A DNA stretch of 64,000 bases, taken from NCBI GenBank assembly GCA_012103455.1, contig WLWT01000001.1, positions 620,001 through 684,000 on the forward strand, written 5' to 3'. The position numbers and the translations under genes were made by a program. Source of the stretch: Gammaproteobacteria bacterium. GTDB lineage: Bacteria > Pseudomonadota > Gammaproteobacteria > HK1. Numbering within the stretch: position 1 is the first letter of the stretch; each line of letters starts with the position of its first letter. Positions 1 to 8,513 of the stretch are shown here, one piece after another. The notes under the pieces were generated by a model. It saw only the letters and a program-made list of their open reading frames with translations. It was not told the DNA's origin and did no database searches.

Positions 1-452
1 AAATAGATAAATAAAATTCCTAGAGATAAGATCTCCAGGCCCCGGCTTTGTGCCAGCTAGGGCTATAGCCGGGATCGGCTACTGATAACCCGGTTATCAA
101 CCAAAGTCAGGAGCCGGGAAAACAAAGTGGTCCGGAAGAGCCGGGCAGTTTAGTATTACTGGTGCCCATCAGGAGTTGACCTCCCCAGTAGTAGTTCTAC
201 TGGGAATTGGCTCTGGGGGAGAATTGACGCCAGTTCGACTCAGGGTAGCCACACATACACAGCAGTCAGATAGACGACGCTCTATGTGCGTGCTAGTTTT
301 TCACACACTCAGCGCATTCCGCCGCTGCTTCGGGTATTTCTCCCATCTTGTCCACTGTAGAATCAGTAGAAGCTACTACTCCTCGTCGGCGTACTAGACC
401 GAGGCGCGGTCGCGCATCGGCTCCACGTTCGTCAGGCGAATCATCCACCTCA
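1..452 (+). promoter_or_regulatory. structured leader upstream of rho
   Basis: No convincing gene precedes rho here. The stretch is rich in self-complementary segments: a perfect 8-bp stem with a 5-base loop at 184-204 (arms cccagtag and ctactggg), a 6-bp stem around 84-100 (tgataa/ttatca), and a long-range pairing between ccccggctttg near 40-51 and the caaag...gccggg segment at 102-118. Rho of enteric bacteria is autoregulated through its leader, so a structured 5' untranslated region is plausible, but I cannot match these folds to a named riboswitch. Neither hairpin is followed by a T-run, so they are not obvious intrinsic terminators. Confidence 0.4.
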
Positions 453-1712
453 ATGAACTTAACCGAGCTAAAACAAATGGCCGCTCCTGCGCTCATGGAC
501 ATAGCTCAAGAAATGGGCATTGAGGGAATAGCGCGTTCGCGCAAACAAGATGTCATCTTCGCCATCCTTAAAGCCCATGCTAAGAAGGGTGAAGATATCT
601 ATGGCGATGGCGTCTTGGAAATATTGCAAGACGGCTTCGGCTTTTTGCGTTCCGCGGATAGTTCATATCTGGCTGGACCGGACGATATCTACGTCTCACC
701 TAGCCAGATTCGCCGTTTTAACTTGCGCACCGGCGACACCGTTGCAGGCAAAATCCGTCCACCCAAGGAAGGGGAACGTTATTTCGCACTACTCAAGGTC
801 GATGAAATCAACTTGGATGTGCCGGAAAATGCCAAGAACAAGGTTCTGTTCGAGAACCTGACGCCGCTATTCCCGCAGGAACGCTTTCAGCTAGAGTTGG
901 GCAACGGCAGCACCGAGGATCTGACGCCAAGAGTGGTCGATCTCATCGCACCAATTGGCAAAGGCCAAAGGGGGCTCATCGTCTCACCTCCCAAAGCGGG
1001 CAAGACGATGTTGCTGCAAGGTATCGCACACTCCATAGCCGCTAATCACCCTGAGTGCTATCTCATCGTCCTGCTCATCGACGAGCGCCCTGAAGAGGTG
1101 ACCGAGATGGCGCGTTCGGTTAAAGGCGAAGTGATATCCAGCACATTCGACGAGCCCGCCAGCCGGCATGTGCAGGTGGCTGAAATGGTTATCGAAAAAG
1201 CTAAACGGCTGGTTGAGCACAAAAAAGACGTGGTTATCCTGCTGGATTCCATTACCCGGCTAGCCCGCGCTTACAACACGGTTGTTCCGTCATCAGGCAA
1301 GGTATTAACCGGCGGCGTTGACGCCAATGCGCTACAAAGACCAAAGCGCTTCTTCGGTGCCGCGCGCAACATCGAAGAGGGTGGTAGTTTGACTATCATG
1401 GCCACCGCCCTCATCGATACCGGCTCAAGGATGGACGATGTTATCTACGAAGAATTCAAAGGCACGGGTAACAACGAGATCCATCTAGCCCGTAAAATCG
1501 CCGAACGGCGTATATGGCCATCGATCAATATCAATCCATCGGGCACCCGCCGTGAAGAGATGCTAACCAATCCCGATGAGCTGCAAAAGATCTGGATATT
1601 GAGGCGCTTGTTGCAGCCCATGGAAGATATTCAAGCCATGGAGTTTTTGCTGGACCGCTTGAAAGCAACCAAGGTCAACAGCGAGTTCTTCGACTCGATG
1701 AAGCGCAATTAG
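453..1712 (+). CDS. rho: transcription termination factor Rho
   Basis: Hexameric RNA-dependent ATPase that ends transcription of untranslated RNA. The ATG at 453 gives exactly 419 residues, the length of the Escherichia coli protein, beginning MNLTELK as in enteric Rho. Visible parts are the N-terminal helical bundle (1-47), the CSD-like RNA-binding domain with GFGFLR near residues 60-66, the Walker A segment [10 protein letters not shown] near 177-186, the Walker B segment [13 protein letters not shown], and the C-terminal R-loop region. The same frame is open upstream to a TTG at 348, which would add 35 Arg/Ser/Pro-rich residues ([13 protein letters not shown]...). No clear ribosome site precedes either start, so an N-terminally extended Rho cannot be excluded. 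Confidence 0.97.
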   Translation: MNLTELKQMAAPALMDIAQEMGIEGIARSRKQDVIFAILKAHAKKGEDIYGDGVLEILQDGFGFLRSADSSYLAGPDDIYVSPSQIRRFNLRTGDTVAGKIRPPKEGERYFALLKVDEINLDVPENAKNKVLFENLTPLFPQERFQLELGNGSTEDLTPRVVDLIAPIGKGQRGLIVSPPKAGKTMLLQGIAHSIAANHPECYLIVLLIDERPEEVTEMARSVKGEVISSTFDEPASRHVQVAEMVIEKAKRLVEHKKDVVILLDSITRLARAYNTVVPSSGKVLTGGVDANALQRPKRFFGAARNIEEGGSLTIMATALIDTGSRMDDVIYEEFKGTGNNEIHLARKIAERRIWPSININPSGTRREEMLTNPDELQKIWILRRLLQPMEDIQAMEFLLDRLKATKVNSEFFDSMKRN

Positions 1713-1756
1713 AGCGCATTGGGGACTAAGCTGGTATACCGTACACCAGTCATTTA

Positions 1757-1896
1757 AGGCACCTCTAACAATAGTAATTTTTTCGTGAGTGCAAGGAAGT
1801 ACCGCGCGCAGAACCGCAGTGTATAGGTGATCCATGAGGATTCGAGCACGGCGCTGACGCCGCAATCGCGGAAAAAGTGCATTGTTAGAGGTGCCC
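1757..1896 (+). mobile_element. 140-bp MITE, copy 1
   Basis: Non-autonomous element with terminal inverted repeats aGGCACCTCTAACAAT / ATTGTTAGAGGTGCCC. It is flanked by a direct repeat TTTA at 1753-1756 and 1897-1900, which looks like a 4-bp target duplication. The interior (cgtgagtgcaaggaa ... cgctgacgccgcaatcgcgg) recurs at 13682, 14890, 22108 and 51755. It lies between the rho stop codon and the pirin fragment and carries no believable gene. IS5-type transposition in trans is the likely origin; the parent element is not in the window. Confidence 0.85.
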
Positions 1897-1897
1897 T

Positions 1898-2314
1898 TTA
1901 GCCGATCAACGTGCCGGCTTGATAGTCACGCACAGCTTGTTCCAATTCGGCACGGGTATTCATCACGAATGGCCCGTATTGCGCAACCGACTCGTGCAGC
2001 GGAGCCGCCGCGAGGATTAAGCAGCCAATAGCCGGTACACGTCCCGTGATAGTGAGGCGGCTACCCGAAAACACAATGCCGGCATGGCCAGTTGCAACAA
2101 CCCCATCGCCAACACTGATTTCGCCGCCGAACGGATAAACGAACGCGTTGTGCTCGGGCGGTAGTGTAAGCGATACGCTTTCGGACTCACCAAGGCGCAC
2201 ATCCAAATAAACCGGCTGGGTGCTAGAGCCGGTCATCCCCCCGCTACGAGTGGGTCGGCAACGGTGGCTTGGCCGGGTATTGGGCTGCGAACCGATACTT
2301 CGCTGTATGCGCAC
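1898..2314 (-). pseudogene. pirin C-terminal fragment
   Basis: Pirins are bicupin metalloproteins (quercetinase-like or transcription cofactors). Only the C-terminal cupin is recognisable, from about residue 33 ([23 protein letters not shown]) to the family-typical end [21 protein letters not shown]. The N-terminal cupin carrying the metal-binding His/Glu set is missing, and the first ~30 residues ([18 protein letters not shown]) do not resemble pirin, so the open frame there is probably fortuitous. The stop codon lies inside the TTTA duplication next to MITE copy 1. A functional enzyme is unlikely. Confidence 0.7.
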
Positions 2315-2675
2315 ACCGGCTCCACCGACGGTATTAACCCTTTAAGTGTACGGTTACTCACGGGAATCATCAGACATCGAGATAACTACCAGTATCTCTG
2401 AGATCTACCGCCTTCTACCGCTCTGAGCTTTCCTGTCTGGCCATGGCGCCGAAGCCTTTCCAGTAAAAGTGCTCAATAGATCCTGCATATTGTGGTGTTA
2501 AAGCTCTATCACTACAACATATTGTGATCCGTGTACTCATATCACTAAGGATCTCTAACGCTGAGCATTAGAAATTCCCGCTGGAAATCCAGGTACGTAA
2601 ACCTTATGAAGCGCGAAGGTAACCCGGGAATCCGATCAGGGGCCGGAGTTACCCAGTAGACGGAGCAAATGCGTT
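2315..2675. other. intergenic stretch without a gene
   Basis: About 360 bases between the pirin remnant and the next gene. Neither the missing pirin N-terminus nor any RNA gene or clear terminator could be seen. Confidence 0.4.
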
Positions 2676-2894
2676 ATGAATCAGATGGTTAATGTCATCG
2701 ATCCTGATGACGATTTCGATGAAGATCCAAGCGCCGAAACCACTCTCACACCAGAAGATCGCGATCGCCGGCGCAGCGCCGCACGAAGACGAATCGAGGC
2801 GTTGCGCGAGGAAGCAGCCCTAAAGCGCGACTTAACCGACGACATACTAGACTACTACTTACCTGAAGATTCATGGTTCTCAAGAGAGCATTGA
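2676..2894 (+). CDS. small acidic/basic protein, PA3496-like
   Basis: A 72-residue protein with an acidic N-terminal third (DPDDDFDEDPSAE) followed by a highly charged helix RRRSAARRRIEALREE and a short acidic tail. This layout, and the R-R-x-I-E-x-L-x-E pattern, resembles the PA3496 family (putative envelope-integrity proteins) found in many gammaproteobacteria; no enzymatic role is known for that family. A purine-rich cggagca stretch sits about 9 bases before the ATG. It has no close operon partner: rho lies upstream beyond mobile DNA and pta starts 150 bases downstream. The family assignment is moderate. Confidence 0.6.
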   Translation: MNQMVNVIDPDDDFDEDPSAETTLTPEDRDRRRSAARRRIEALREEAALKRDLTDDILDYYLPEDSWFSREH

Positions 2895-3046
2895 CGTTCG
2901 GAAACCACTAAACGCCGTGCCTGCTGCTGATAAGGCTTTGTCCGGGCGTGTTACCTGACGCATTGAATTGCTGAGGGAACCGAGTATAGCGCGAAACGAT
3001 CGGTTTGTGCCATTGTTCGCCTTTATAGTCGGAGCATTGGCGCATC

Positions 3047-4033
3047 ATGCTGGACGATACGATTTTGGCTAAGGCGCAGGCAGCCTGTGCTTCGGTTGTG
3101 CTACCCGAAGGAGGCGATAAGCGCATTCTCGCCGCGGCCGTCCAAATGGCTAACGCTGGATTGGCGCGACCAATACTGGTGGGTGAAGAGAGTGAACTTC
3201 ACTCTCGGATCCGGGCATTAGGCGCCAGCGATGAAAAAATAGCATTCGCCGATCCGCGTAGCTATCCACATCTGGAGCTACTCATCGCTCGTTTTCGTGA
3301 GCGGCGGCCTAAATCCTCGGCAAGCATGGCGGCCCGGGCGGTGCAACGCCCCCTTTACTTAGGCGCACTCATGGTCGCCTGCGGCCATGCCGACGTCATG
3401 ATCGCCGGTGCGCTCAACCCTACCGCCAAAGTTATAGAAGCTGGCTTGATGTGTGTGGGACTCGCAGAAGGAATCAGTACCGCATCCAGTTTCTTTCTCA
3501 TGCAGTTCCCACCAGACCATGCTGTAGGCGCTAGAACGTTGCTGTTCGCCGATTGCGCGGTGGTTGTCGCTCCAGACGCACAACAACTGTCCGACATCGC
3601 GCTCGCCTGCGCCGCCAGTGCGGCACGGCTATTAAGCGAACCACCCCGTATCGCCATGCTGTCTTTTTCAACCCACGGCAGCGCCAAACACGAGCGGGTA
3701 TCCAATGTACAAAACGCCCTAGCACTCACCCGTGAGCGGGCGCCAGAACTCGTTATTGACGGTGAGTTACAAGCTGATGCGGCATTAGACATGAACGTGG
3801 CAGCCAAGAAAGTAAAAAGTACTAGCGGCGTGGCAGGACAGGCCAACGTCTTGATATTTCCCGATTTGGATTCCGGCAATATCGCCTACAAGCTGACTCG
3901 ATACCTAGGCGGCGCTCAAGCGTTCGGGCCAATTTTACAAGGATTTGCCCGGCCGATTGCCGATCTCTCGCGTGGCGCTAGCGTTAATGACATCGTGGCG
4001 ACAACGGCTGCTACGATCGCTCTTAAATTATAG
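3047..4033 (+). CDS. pta: phosphate acetyltransferase
   Basis: Interconverts acetyl-CoA plus phosphate and acetyl phosphate plus CoA, normally working with acetate kinase in the cytosol. At 328 residues it is the short, single-domain form without the N-terminal DRTGG/P-loop portion of the enteric enzyme. Typical PTA/PTB features are the start [15 protein letters not shown], the centre [13 protein letters not shown] (around 206-218) and the C-terminal [17 protein letters not shown] phosphate/CoA-binding region. No acetate kinase gene is in the window, so its partner must lie elsewhere. The family includes phosphate butyryltransferases, but the SxSTxGS and LDSGNIAYK motifs favour Pta. Confidence 0.92.
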   Translation: MLDDTILAKAQAACASVVLPEGGDKRILAAAVQMANAGLARPILVGEESELHSRIRALGASDEKIAFADPRSYPHLELLIARFRERRPKSSASMAARAVQRPLYLGALMVACGHADVMIAGALNPTAKVIEAGLMCVGLAEGISTASSFFLMQFPPDHAVGARTLLFADCAVVVAPDAQQLSDIALACAASAARLLSEPPRIAMLSFSTHGSAKHERVSNVQNALALTRERAPELVIDGELQADAALDMNVAAKKVKSTSGVAGQANVLIFPDLDSGNIAYKLTRYLGGAQAFGPILQGFARPIADLSRGASVNDIVATTAATIALKL

Positions 4034-4084
4034 GGCCCTTAAATTACAGGGCCCTTGAACTATAGGACCCTCGGATCATAGGAA
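4030..4084 (+). repeat. short degenerate tandem repeat after pta
   Basis: Three to four imperfect copies of a 16-17-base unit (tatagggcccttaaat, tacagggcccttgaac, tataggaccctcggat) follow the pta stop codon. Each contains a gggccc palindrome. Replication slippage is the simplest origin. Confidence 0.6.
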
Positions 4085-4090
4085 AGGCCA

Positions 4091-4417
4091 ATGGCTACTC
4101 TCAGTGTATTCGGCGCGCTTGCATTGGGTTTCTGTCTTCATACAGGGGCGGGATGTATGTCCCCGACCGTCATTCGTACCGATGCAACACAAGTCATTTT
4201 GAAATACGGGCCATGGGACGCTGACGATGAACTCCAACGCCTAGCGCAATCATTTTGCGAAAGACATGGAAAATTAGCGCAGCGCCTTCACGCCAGTGCG
4301 CACACTGACACGAACTCCTCTGCGGCCAACTCCTCCGCGGCCAGTGAGGAGGCGCTCTTTCACATGGCCTATTTTGCTTGTTTAGACACATCGGCGAGCC
4401 AGCGCGAAAAAGGTTAG
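4091..4417 (+). CDS. hypothetical small exported protein
   Basis: A 108-residue protein I do not recognise. Residues 4-18 form a hydrophobic stretch (LSVFGALALGFCLHTG) followed by GAGCMSP, which could be a signal peptide, but the residue before the last G is not a good lipobox. The middle section VILKYGPWDADDELQRLAQSFCERHGKLAQ resembles small envelope lipoproteins with an alanine-rich, Cys-containing helix. The region TDTNSSAANSSAASEE is low complexity. It starts 57 bases after pta. Its stop codon falls at the edge of a solitary MITE end, so the original C-terminus may have been altered. Confidence 0.5.
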   Translation: MATLSVFGALALGFCLHTGAGCMSPTVIRTDATQVILKYGPWDADDELQRLAQSFCERHGKLAQRLHASAHTDTNSSAANSSAASEEALFHMAYFACLDTSASQREKG

Positions 4418-4426
4418 CAGGTGCCC
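4416..4426 (+). repeat. solitary MITE terminal repeat
   Basis: The string agcaggtgccc matches the right end of MITE copy 3 at 15021-15031. It marks the exact point at which integrase similarity of the next feature stops, so a MITE-family insertion or deletion probably truncated that gene. Confidence 0.6.
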
Positions 4427-4702
4427 TACAGCTTGACCAGCAGGCGTATTGGTCAAATCAACCGGTAATAAACGCAATGCATCCACCGCTTGCTTAAACT
4501 GCCAATCCGGTAATCGATTTTGGCGCGACAAGTCTCGCAGAAAGACTTCTACATCGGCCTTGAATAAAGCAGACAATGATTTATCCGGGAAAGCTTTGAA
4601 CAAACTTTCAACATGTCGGACATAGCAACGCCGCGCGCCTTCCGACGCCTGCTTTTTGGCTAACAGGTTAAGGTATTTGTGCCAATTGGATGGAGAGTTC
4701 AT
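4427..4702 (-). pseudogene. tyrosine recombinase (integron-integrase-like) N-terminal fragment, copy 1
   Basis: About 90 residues similar to the N-terminal SAM-like DNA-binding domain of phage/integron integrases (WHKYLNLLAKKQ, RCYVRHVESLFKAFPDK, DVEVFLRDLSRQ, DWQFKQAVDALRLLP). The catalytic domain with the R-H-R-Y residues is absent; the reading frame after AGQAVG runs into a MITE end. A diverged second copy with upstream DNA lies at 23490-23969. The fragment faces away from the PLD-nuclease gene, as intI faces away from its cassettes in integrons, and that arrangement is my reason for suspecting an integron origin. Confidence 0.7.
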
Positions 4703-4731
4703 CCGAGAAGTGGTGATGCGTGGTTAGTCAG

Positions 4732-4774
4732 GAATATATTGCACTAGACAGTCTCTGTCTAGTGCAATATATTC
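4732..4774. repeat. 20-bp perfect inverted repeat with 3-base loop
   Basis: Arms gaatatattgcactagacag (4732-4751) and its exact complement (4755-4774) enclose tct. It lies between the integrase fragment and the divergent nuclease gene. A single, non-inverted version of the first arm (aggaatatatcgtacta) is present beside integrase copy 2 at 24006-24022. The palindrome may form a cruciform or be part of a former attI/promoter region. Confidence 0.8.
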
Positions 4775-4812
4775 TGTATCCGTCTAATACACTGTTAGCA
4801 CCTGAAGGCATC

Positions 4813-5664
4813 ATGGCGATACTCATTTCCAACGGCATCCCGGGTAAGGCGGTTTCCTCCGCCCTAGACGATGAAGTCCGTTGGACCGATCACTTGGGGC
4901 TTGTGCGTCAACTGCTCCATGCCTGTGACGAGTGCCTCATCGTATCTCCGTTCCTTGCCTCTGAGTTTGAGTTGCTCTTAGAGGGCGTGAAACTGTCCGA
5001 CACTCGTGTGGAACTCATCTCCACTTGTGCCGCTAGAGGCTCTGACCAACTGACGAAGCCGACTGCACTCAAGGCCTTCGGTCAGACGGTTCGTCGTAGT
5101 ACCGGCGAGTGGCCAACCATCGGTCTTGACAAGGCCCTACACTCAAAGGTTTACATCTTCCGCCTTGGTGGAATGCTATTCGCGGGGATCGTGACGTCCG
5201 CGAACTTCACCGTCAGTGGTCTGCAGAGGAATCACGAGACAGGCGTTCTCATTCAATCTCCTGAAATATTGCAGCAGCTTGAGAACCGCTGTAGAGCATC
5301 TATCGACTACGTAAGTCTGGCCGAGTGGCAGATCGACAAGCTGTGCCAAGCTGCCGAAATTGCGGGTCGCAGCAAACCCAAGGAGGAAGACCGAGAGATA
5401 GGCCTGACGTCGCTACTCAACCTCTATGCGGCACCGAGTGCCGGAAACCGTGAAACACGGGGACCACTTACTTCATCAAGGTGTCTGGCATTCGAGACCG
5501 GCCGATTTTGCCAGAGCATCGCAGGCGCTTCTCAGAGCCTCATGGAAAGCTCACTTTCGCCAAAGAACCAAAGGGAATGCGGTTGGGTGATTGCCTATTG
5601 GAAGTCGCGGTTGGCGGCGCGTGCTTCCTTAGAACCTGTCCATAATCTCTCATTTCCCGGCTAA
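4813..5664 (+). pseudogene. phospholipase D-like (HKD) nuclease, 3' end cut by IS5 element
   Basis: The protein carries one PLD/HKD active-site block, HSKVYIFRLGG followed by SANFTVSGLQRNHETGV, as in PLD-type restriction nucleases and helicase-linked PLD modules. The ATG at 4813 is preferred over an upstream start because gaagg precedes it by 6 bases. Host-derived sequence ends at 5631; the last ~11 codons (EPVHNLSFPG) are read from the inserted IS. About 273 native residues remain, and any C-terminal domain is lost. It stands where a first cassette would be expected next to an integron integrase, with gttagca at 4793-4799 as a possible recombination core. Cleavage function is a family inference. 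Confidence 0.65.
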
Positions 5665-6466
5665 TCTGGGGAATGAGACAGAAGTATCCCAGCGATATTA
5701 CTTGCGAGCAGTTCCAGCACATACTGCCAATCCTTGAAAGTGCAAGGAAGAAAACCAGTCCCCGCACCGTTGACCTCTATGAGGTCTTCTGTGCCGTACT
5801 CTACCGGCTGAAGAGCGGTTGCCAGTGGCGCATGATTCCCTATGACTTTCCCAAAGGGAAGACAGTCTATGCCTATTACCCAATCTGGAGTGAGGTCACA
5901 GGAGATAACCCGCCAAGCGTTCTTGAACGTGCTTTAAAAAAATCAGGGTGGCGCGGCTCGTATCAAACAGGGGCGCAACGCATGGACGAGTTTCCGCATC
6001 GTTGATGCCCAGAGCGTAAAGAATACCGATACGGCGATCCATAAGGGGTATGACGCTGGGAAGAAAGTCTGTGGAATCAAGCGTCATATTGTGGTTGATA
6101 CGCTGGGCTTAGCACACGCTATTGCCGTCACCCCAGCGAATGTGACAGACCGTGCGGGCGCCTTGGAAGCGTTCACAAAGCGTAAATTCGACCTGTCGAG
6201 AGTCGAGTCTGTGCGGGTGGATGGTGGCTATAGCGGCAAACCGTTTTCCGATGGCATAAAGGAACAGAGCGGGGCGACAGTACAGGTTGCCAAAAGGAAT
6301 GAGCTACACACATTCACAGTGCTCCCTCAGCGTTGGATTGTTGAGCGTTCCTTTGCCTGGTTAGAGAAATGTCCTCGGTTATGGAAAAACTGTGAGCGTA
6401 AACTGAATACCAGCCTCCAGTTTACGCATCTGGCTTTTTGGGTTCTTCTAATGAAGTAAAGAGATT
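5632..6466 (+). mobile_element. IS5-family element (IS427/IS1031-like), right end lost
   Basis: The left end gaacctgtccataatctct follows a TTA (5629-5631), the likely target duplication. The expected mirrored right end is missing: after the transposase stop only agagatt (6460-6466) matches, then unrelated transposase DNA begins. The element has cut the PLD-nuclease gene. Its ends resemble those of the intact element at 46481. Confidence 0.75.
5673..6459 (+). pseudogene. IS5-family transposase, frameshifted
   Basis: The first frame (5673-6005) carries the N-terminal DUF4096-like region ending near residue 100 (YPIWSEVTGDN...ALKKSGW). The DDE part continues in another frame from about 5970 (FRIVDAQSVKNTDTAIHKGYDAGKK ... 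RWIVERSFAWLEKCPRLWKNCER). A single frameshift near 5965-5990 separates them. The start ATG has ggggaa 5 bases upstream. Such shifts can be programmed in IS427-group elements, but the loss of the right end makes this copy dead in any case. Confidence 0.85.
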
Positions 6467-6470
6467 GTTT

Positions 6471-6590
6471 CGACGGCTGAAAGGATGTCGTCGAATCTTT
6501 TCACGCTTCGACAAACTGGATGTTGTCTTTATGTTTTTTATCCACTTCGCCCTTATCGTGCAAGCGTTGAATAGTGTTAACACACCTTAG
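6471..6590 (+). pseudogene. C-terminal remnant of a second IS5-type transposase
   Basis: An open stretch reading RRLKGCRRIFSRFDKLD then VVFMFFIHFALIVQALN matches the conserved C-terminus of another IS5-type transposase group (RxFSRFDKLD...F.FALI). It begins directly after the truncated element, so two different IS copies were joined by deletion. Confidence 0.7.
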
Positions 6591-7023
6591 CCAGATGGTG
6601 CATAACCGCCAGTGTTTCATCCAGCGTCAAACCGCTAAGACTTCGCACTATCATCCAAGGGTAGGCCACGAGCCTTGGCCAGTTCCGCCAAAAAATCCGC
6701 AGCTTTTTCGGGGCTGAAGACACCCAGGGGAGAATGCGCCAGATCATTGCTCGCCGATCCCAGTTCGAAGCGCTTGGCGAGGGGGTCTAGTCCGATTGAG
6801 CCCGTTGGTATTCAACGAATTTAGTATCCAACGAATTCGGCTGCTATGGCGCTGGCGCGCATTGCGTAACGAATCCGGAAAATCGAAGGCGCGCCTGCGG
6901 CCATCATCACCGGCAGTATCATTTAACTACCGCATCACGAACACGGCCACCTCGTCGGCGTAAATCAAGACGCACCCGTCCAGTGCTTGCAAGGACTTCA
7001 TCAGCGCCAGCATGGTGCCGGTA
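6591..7023. other. intergenic stretch downstream of hisF
   Basis: No gene is supported. On the minus strand two short open stretches read LDPLAKRFELGSASNDLAH... (about 6640-6795) and [19 protein letters not shown]... (about 6925-7020). Both look like coding-type composition, perhaps decayed genes once following hisF, but neither has a start or a family match I recognise. Confidence 0.35.
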
Positions 7024-7803
7024 TCACCAAGACATGCGGATTTTAAGACCCCGGCCGTACAGATATTCCTTTAACCCACTGACGCTGTAGTCTCCGTAAT
7101 GCACCATGGATGCCACCAACGCGGCATCGGCGGCACCCTCGGTCAACACCTCGTGCAAGTGTTCAGGCACCCCTGCCCCACCCGAGGCGATCACCGGAAT
7201 GCGCACCGCATGAGCGATCATCCGCGTGAGCTTCAACTCATATCCATCACCGGTACCGTCGGCGTCTATGGAATTGACCACCAACTCACCGGCGCCCAAG
7301 CGCTCACCTTCCCGCGCCCAAGCCAAGGCATCCATGCCCATCGGCGTGCGCCCGCCATTGATGACGATCTCATAGCCGGACGGACACTGGCCAGAGGCCG
7401 GTACCGCCCGAATATCCATGGACAGCACTACGTTTTGACTGCCTATAGCCTCGGCACACTCGCTGATAAGAGCCGGGCGCTTCACGGCTTGAGAATTGAC
7501 GTTGATCTTCTCGGCACCAGCCAAGCGCAAGTCAGTGGCATCGCTGACCGAGCCGACTCCGCCCCCTACGGACAGTGGAATGAACACTTCCTTGGCCACC
7601 GCCTCCACCACATCCAACATGATTTTGCGTTTATCGCTGGATGCCGTAATGTCGTAGAACACCAGTTCGTCTAAGCCGCCGTCGTAGTATTGCCTGGCTT
7701 TCTCCACCGGATCGCCGATGTCCTTGGTATCGACGAATTTAACGCTCTTGGCGAGTTTGCCGTCGCGCACATCCAGACAGGCGATCACCCGCTTACTCAA
7801 CAT
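7024..7803 (-). CDS. hisF: imidazole glycerol phosphate synthase cyclase subunit HisF
   Basis: Uses ammonia delivered by HisH to convert PRFAR to imidazole glycerol phosphate and AICAR in histidine synthesis. The (beta/alpha)8 barrel is complete at 259 residues, with the half-barrel signatures ACLDVRDG (catalytic Asp near 11), [29 protein letters not shown] (second catalytic Asp near 137-140) and VIASGGAG. It starts 20 bases after hisH on the same strand. The version with [10 protein letters not shown] and IGDPVE resembles HisF of deltaproteobacteria more than the enteric form. No other his genes are nearby, so the pair is detached from the usual operon. Confidence 0.96.
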   Translation of the reverse strand: MLSKRVIACLDVRDGKLAKSVKFVDTKDIGDPVEKARQYYDGGLDELVFYDITASSDKRKIMLDVVEAVAKEVFIPLSVGGGVGSVSDATDLRLAGAEKINVNSQAVKRPALISECAEAIGSQNVVLSMDIRAVPASGQCPSGYEIVINGGRTPMGMDALAWAREGERLGAGELVVNSIDADGTGDGYELKLTRMIAHAVRIPVIASGGAGVPEHLHEVLTEGAADAALVASMVHYGDYSVSGLKEYLYGRGLKIRMSW

Positions 7804-7823
7804 GACTCAAGCATTCCCCACAC

Positions 7824-8435
7824 TCAGACATCCCAATGGGCAAAATTAAAGAGCAAGCGCAGCCCCACCCGCCCGCTTTTTTCCGGGTGAAATTGAGTAC
7901 CAAAAAAATTGTCCTTACCTAGCGCACAGACGAAGTCACCGTCATAGTCGGCAACGGCGTACACCGCATCGTCCCGCGCGGGACGTGGATAGTAAGCGTG
8001 CACGAAATAGAATTCATCGCCGGCTTCAATGCCGTGCAAAAGAGGATGGGGCCGATGCACCCGCACTTCGTTCCATCCTATATGGGGGATTTTCAACAGC
8101 GGATTGTCAAAAGCGAAGCGGGCCACATGACCCTCTATCAGACCGAGGGTTTGCTGCCCGTTTTCTTCCGATCGCTCTAGAGAAATCTGCAAGCCCAAAC
8201 AAATACCGAGGAACGGCACGCCGCATGCCAGCGCTTCGCGCAAAGCTTCGTCCAAACCACGGGCGTGCAAACTGCGCATGGCAGCACCGGCAGCACCTAC
8301 CCCGGGGAAAATGATGCGATCGGCTTGGCGCACCACATCGGGATCGGCCACGATGCGCGCCGGCAAACCCACCTCGGCGCAAGCACGCTGAACGCTGCGC
8401 AGATTACCCGCCTCATAATCGATGATGACCGCCAC
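7824..8435 (-). CDS. hisH: imidazole glycerol phosphate synthase glutaminase subunit HisH
   Basis: Class I glutamine amidotransferase that feeds ammonia to HisF. The 203-residue protein has the nucleophile motif GICLGLQ (Cys near 79), the oxyanion-side sequence FPGVGA, and the catalytic His/Glu pair in FHPEKSG near the C-terminus. YFVHAYY is also typical of HisH. It is immediately upstream of hisF and probably cotranscribed. An alternative role with HisF2 in surface-sugar amidotransfer, as in some O-antigen clusters, is possible because the pair is isolated, but no sugar genes are nearby. Confidence 0.96.
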   Translation of the reverse strand: MAVIIDYEAGNLRSVQRACAEVGLPARIVADPDVVRQADRIIFPGVGAAGAAMRSLHARGLDEALREALACGVPFLGICLGLQISLERSEENGQQTLGLIEGHVARFAFDNPLLKIPHIGWNEVRVHRPHPLLHGIEAGDEFYFVHAYYPRPARDDAVYAVADYDGDFVCALGKDNFFGTQFHPEKSGRVGLRLLFNFAHWDV

Positions 8436-8513
8436 GAGATGCCCGCACTCGCGAATCGAAAGAGCGCGGATACTAAACCTATGAATTCACCGAGTCACGC
8501 CGGATTCAAGTAC

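Noticed and set aside
176..397. 73-codon open frame in front of rho
   Set aside because: Overlaps the rho start region, low-complexity composition, no family resemblance; the DNA is better explained as leader.
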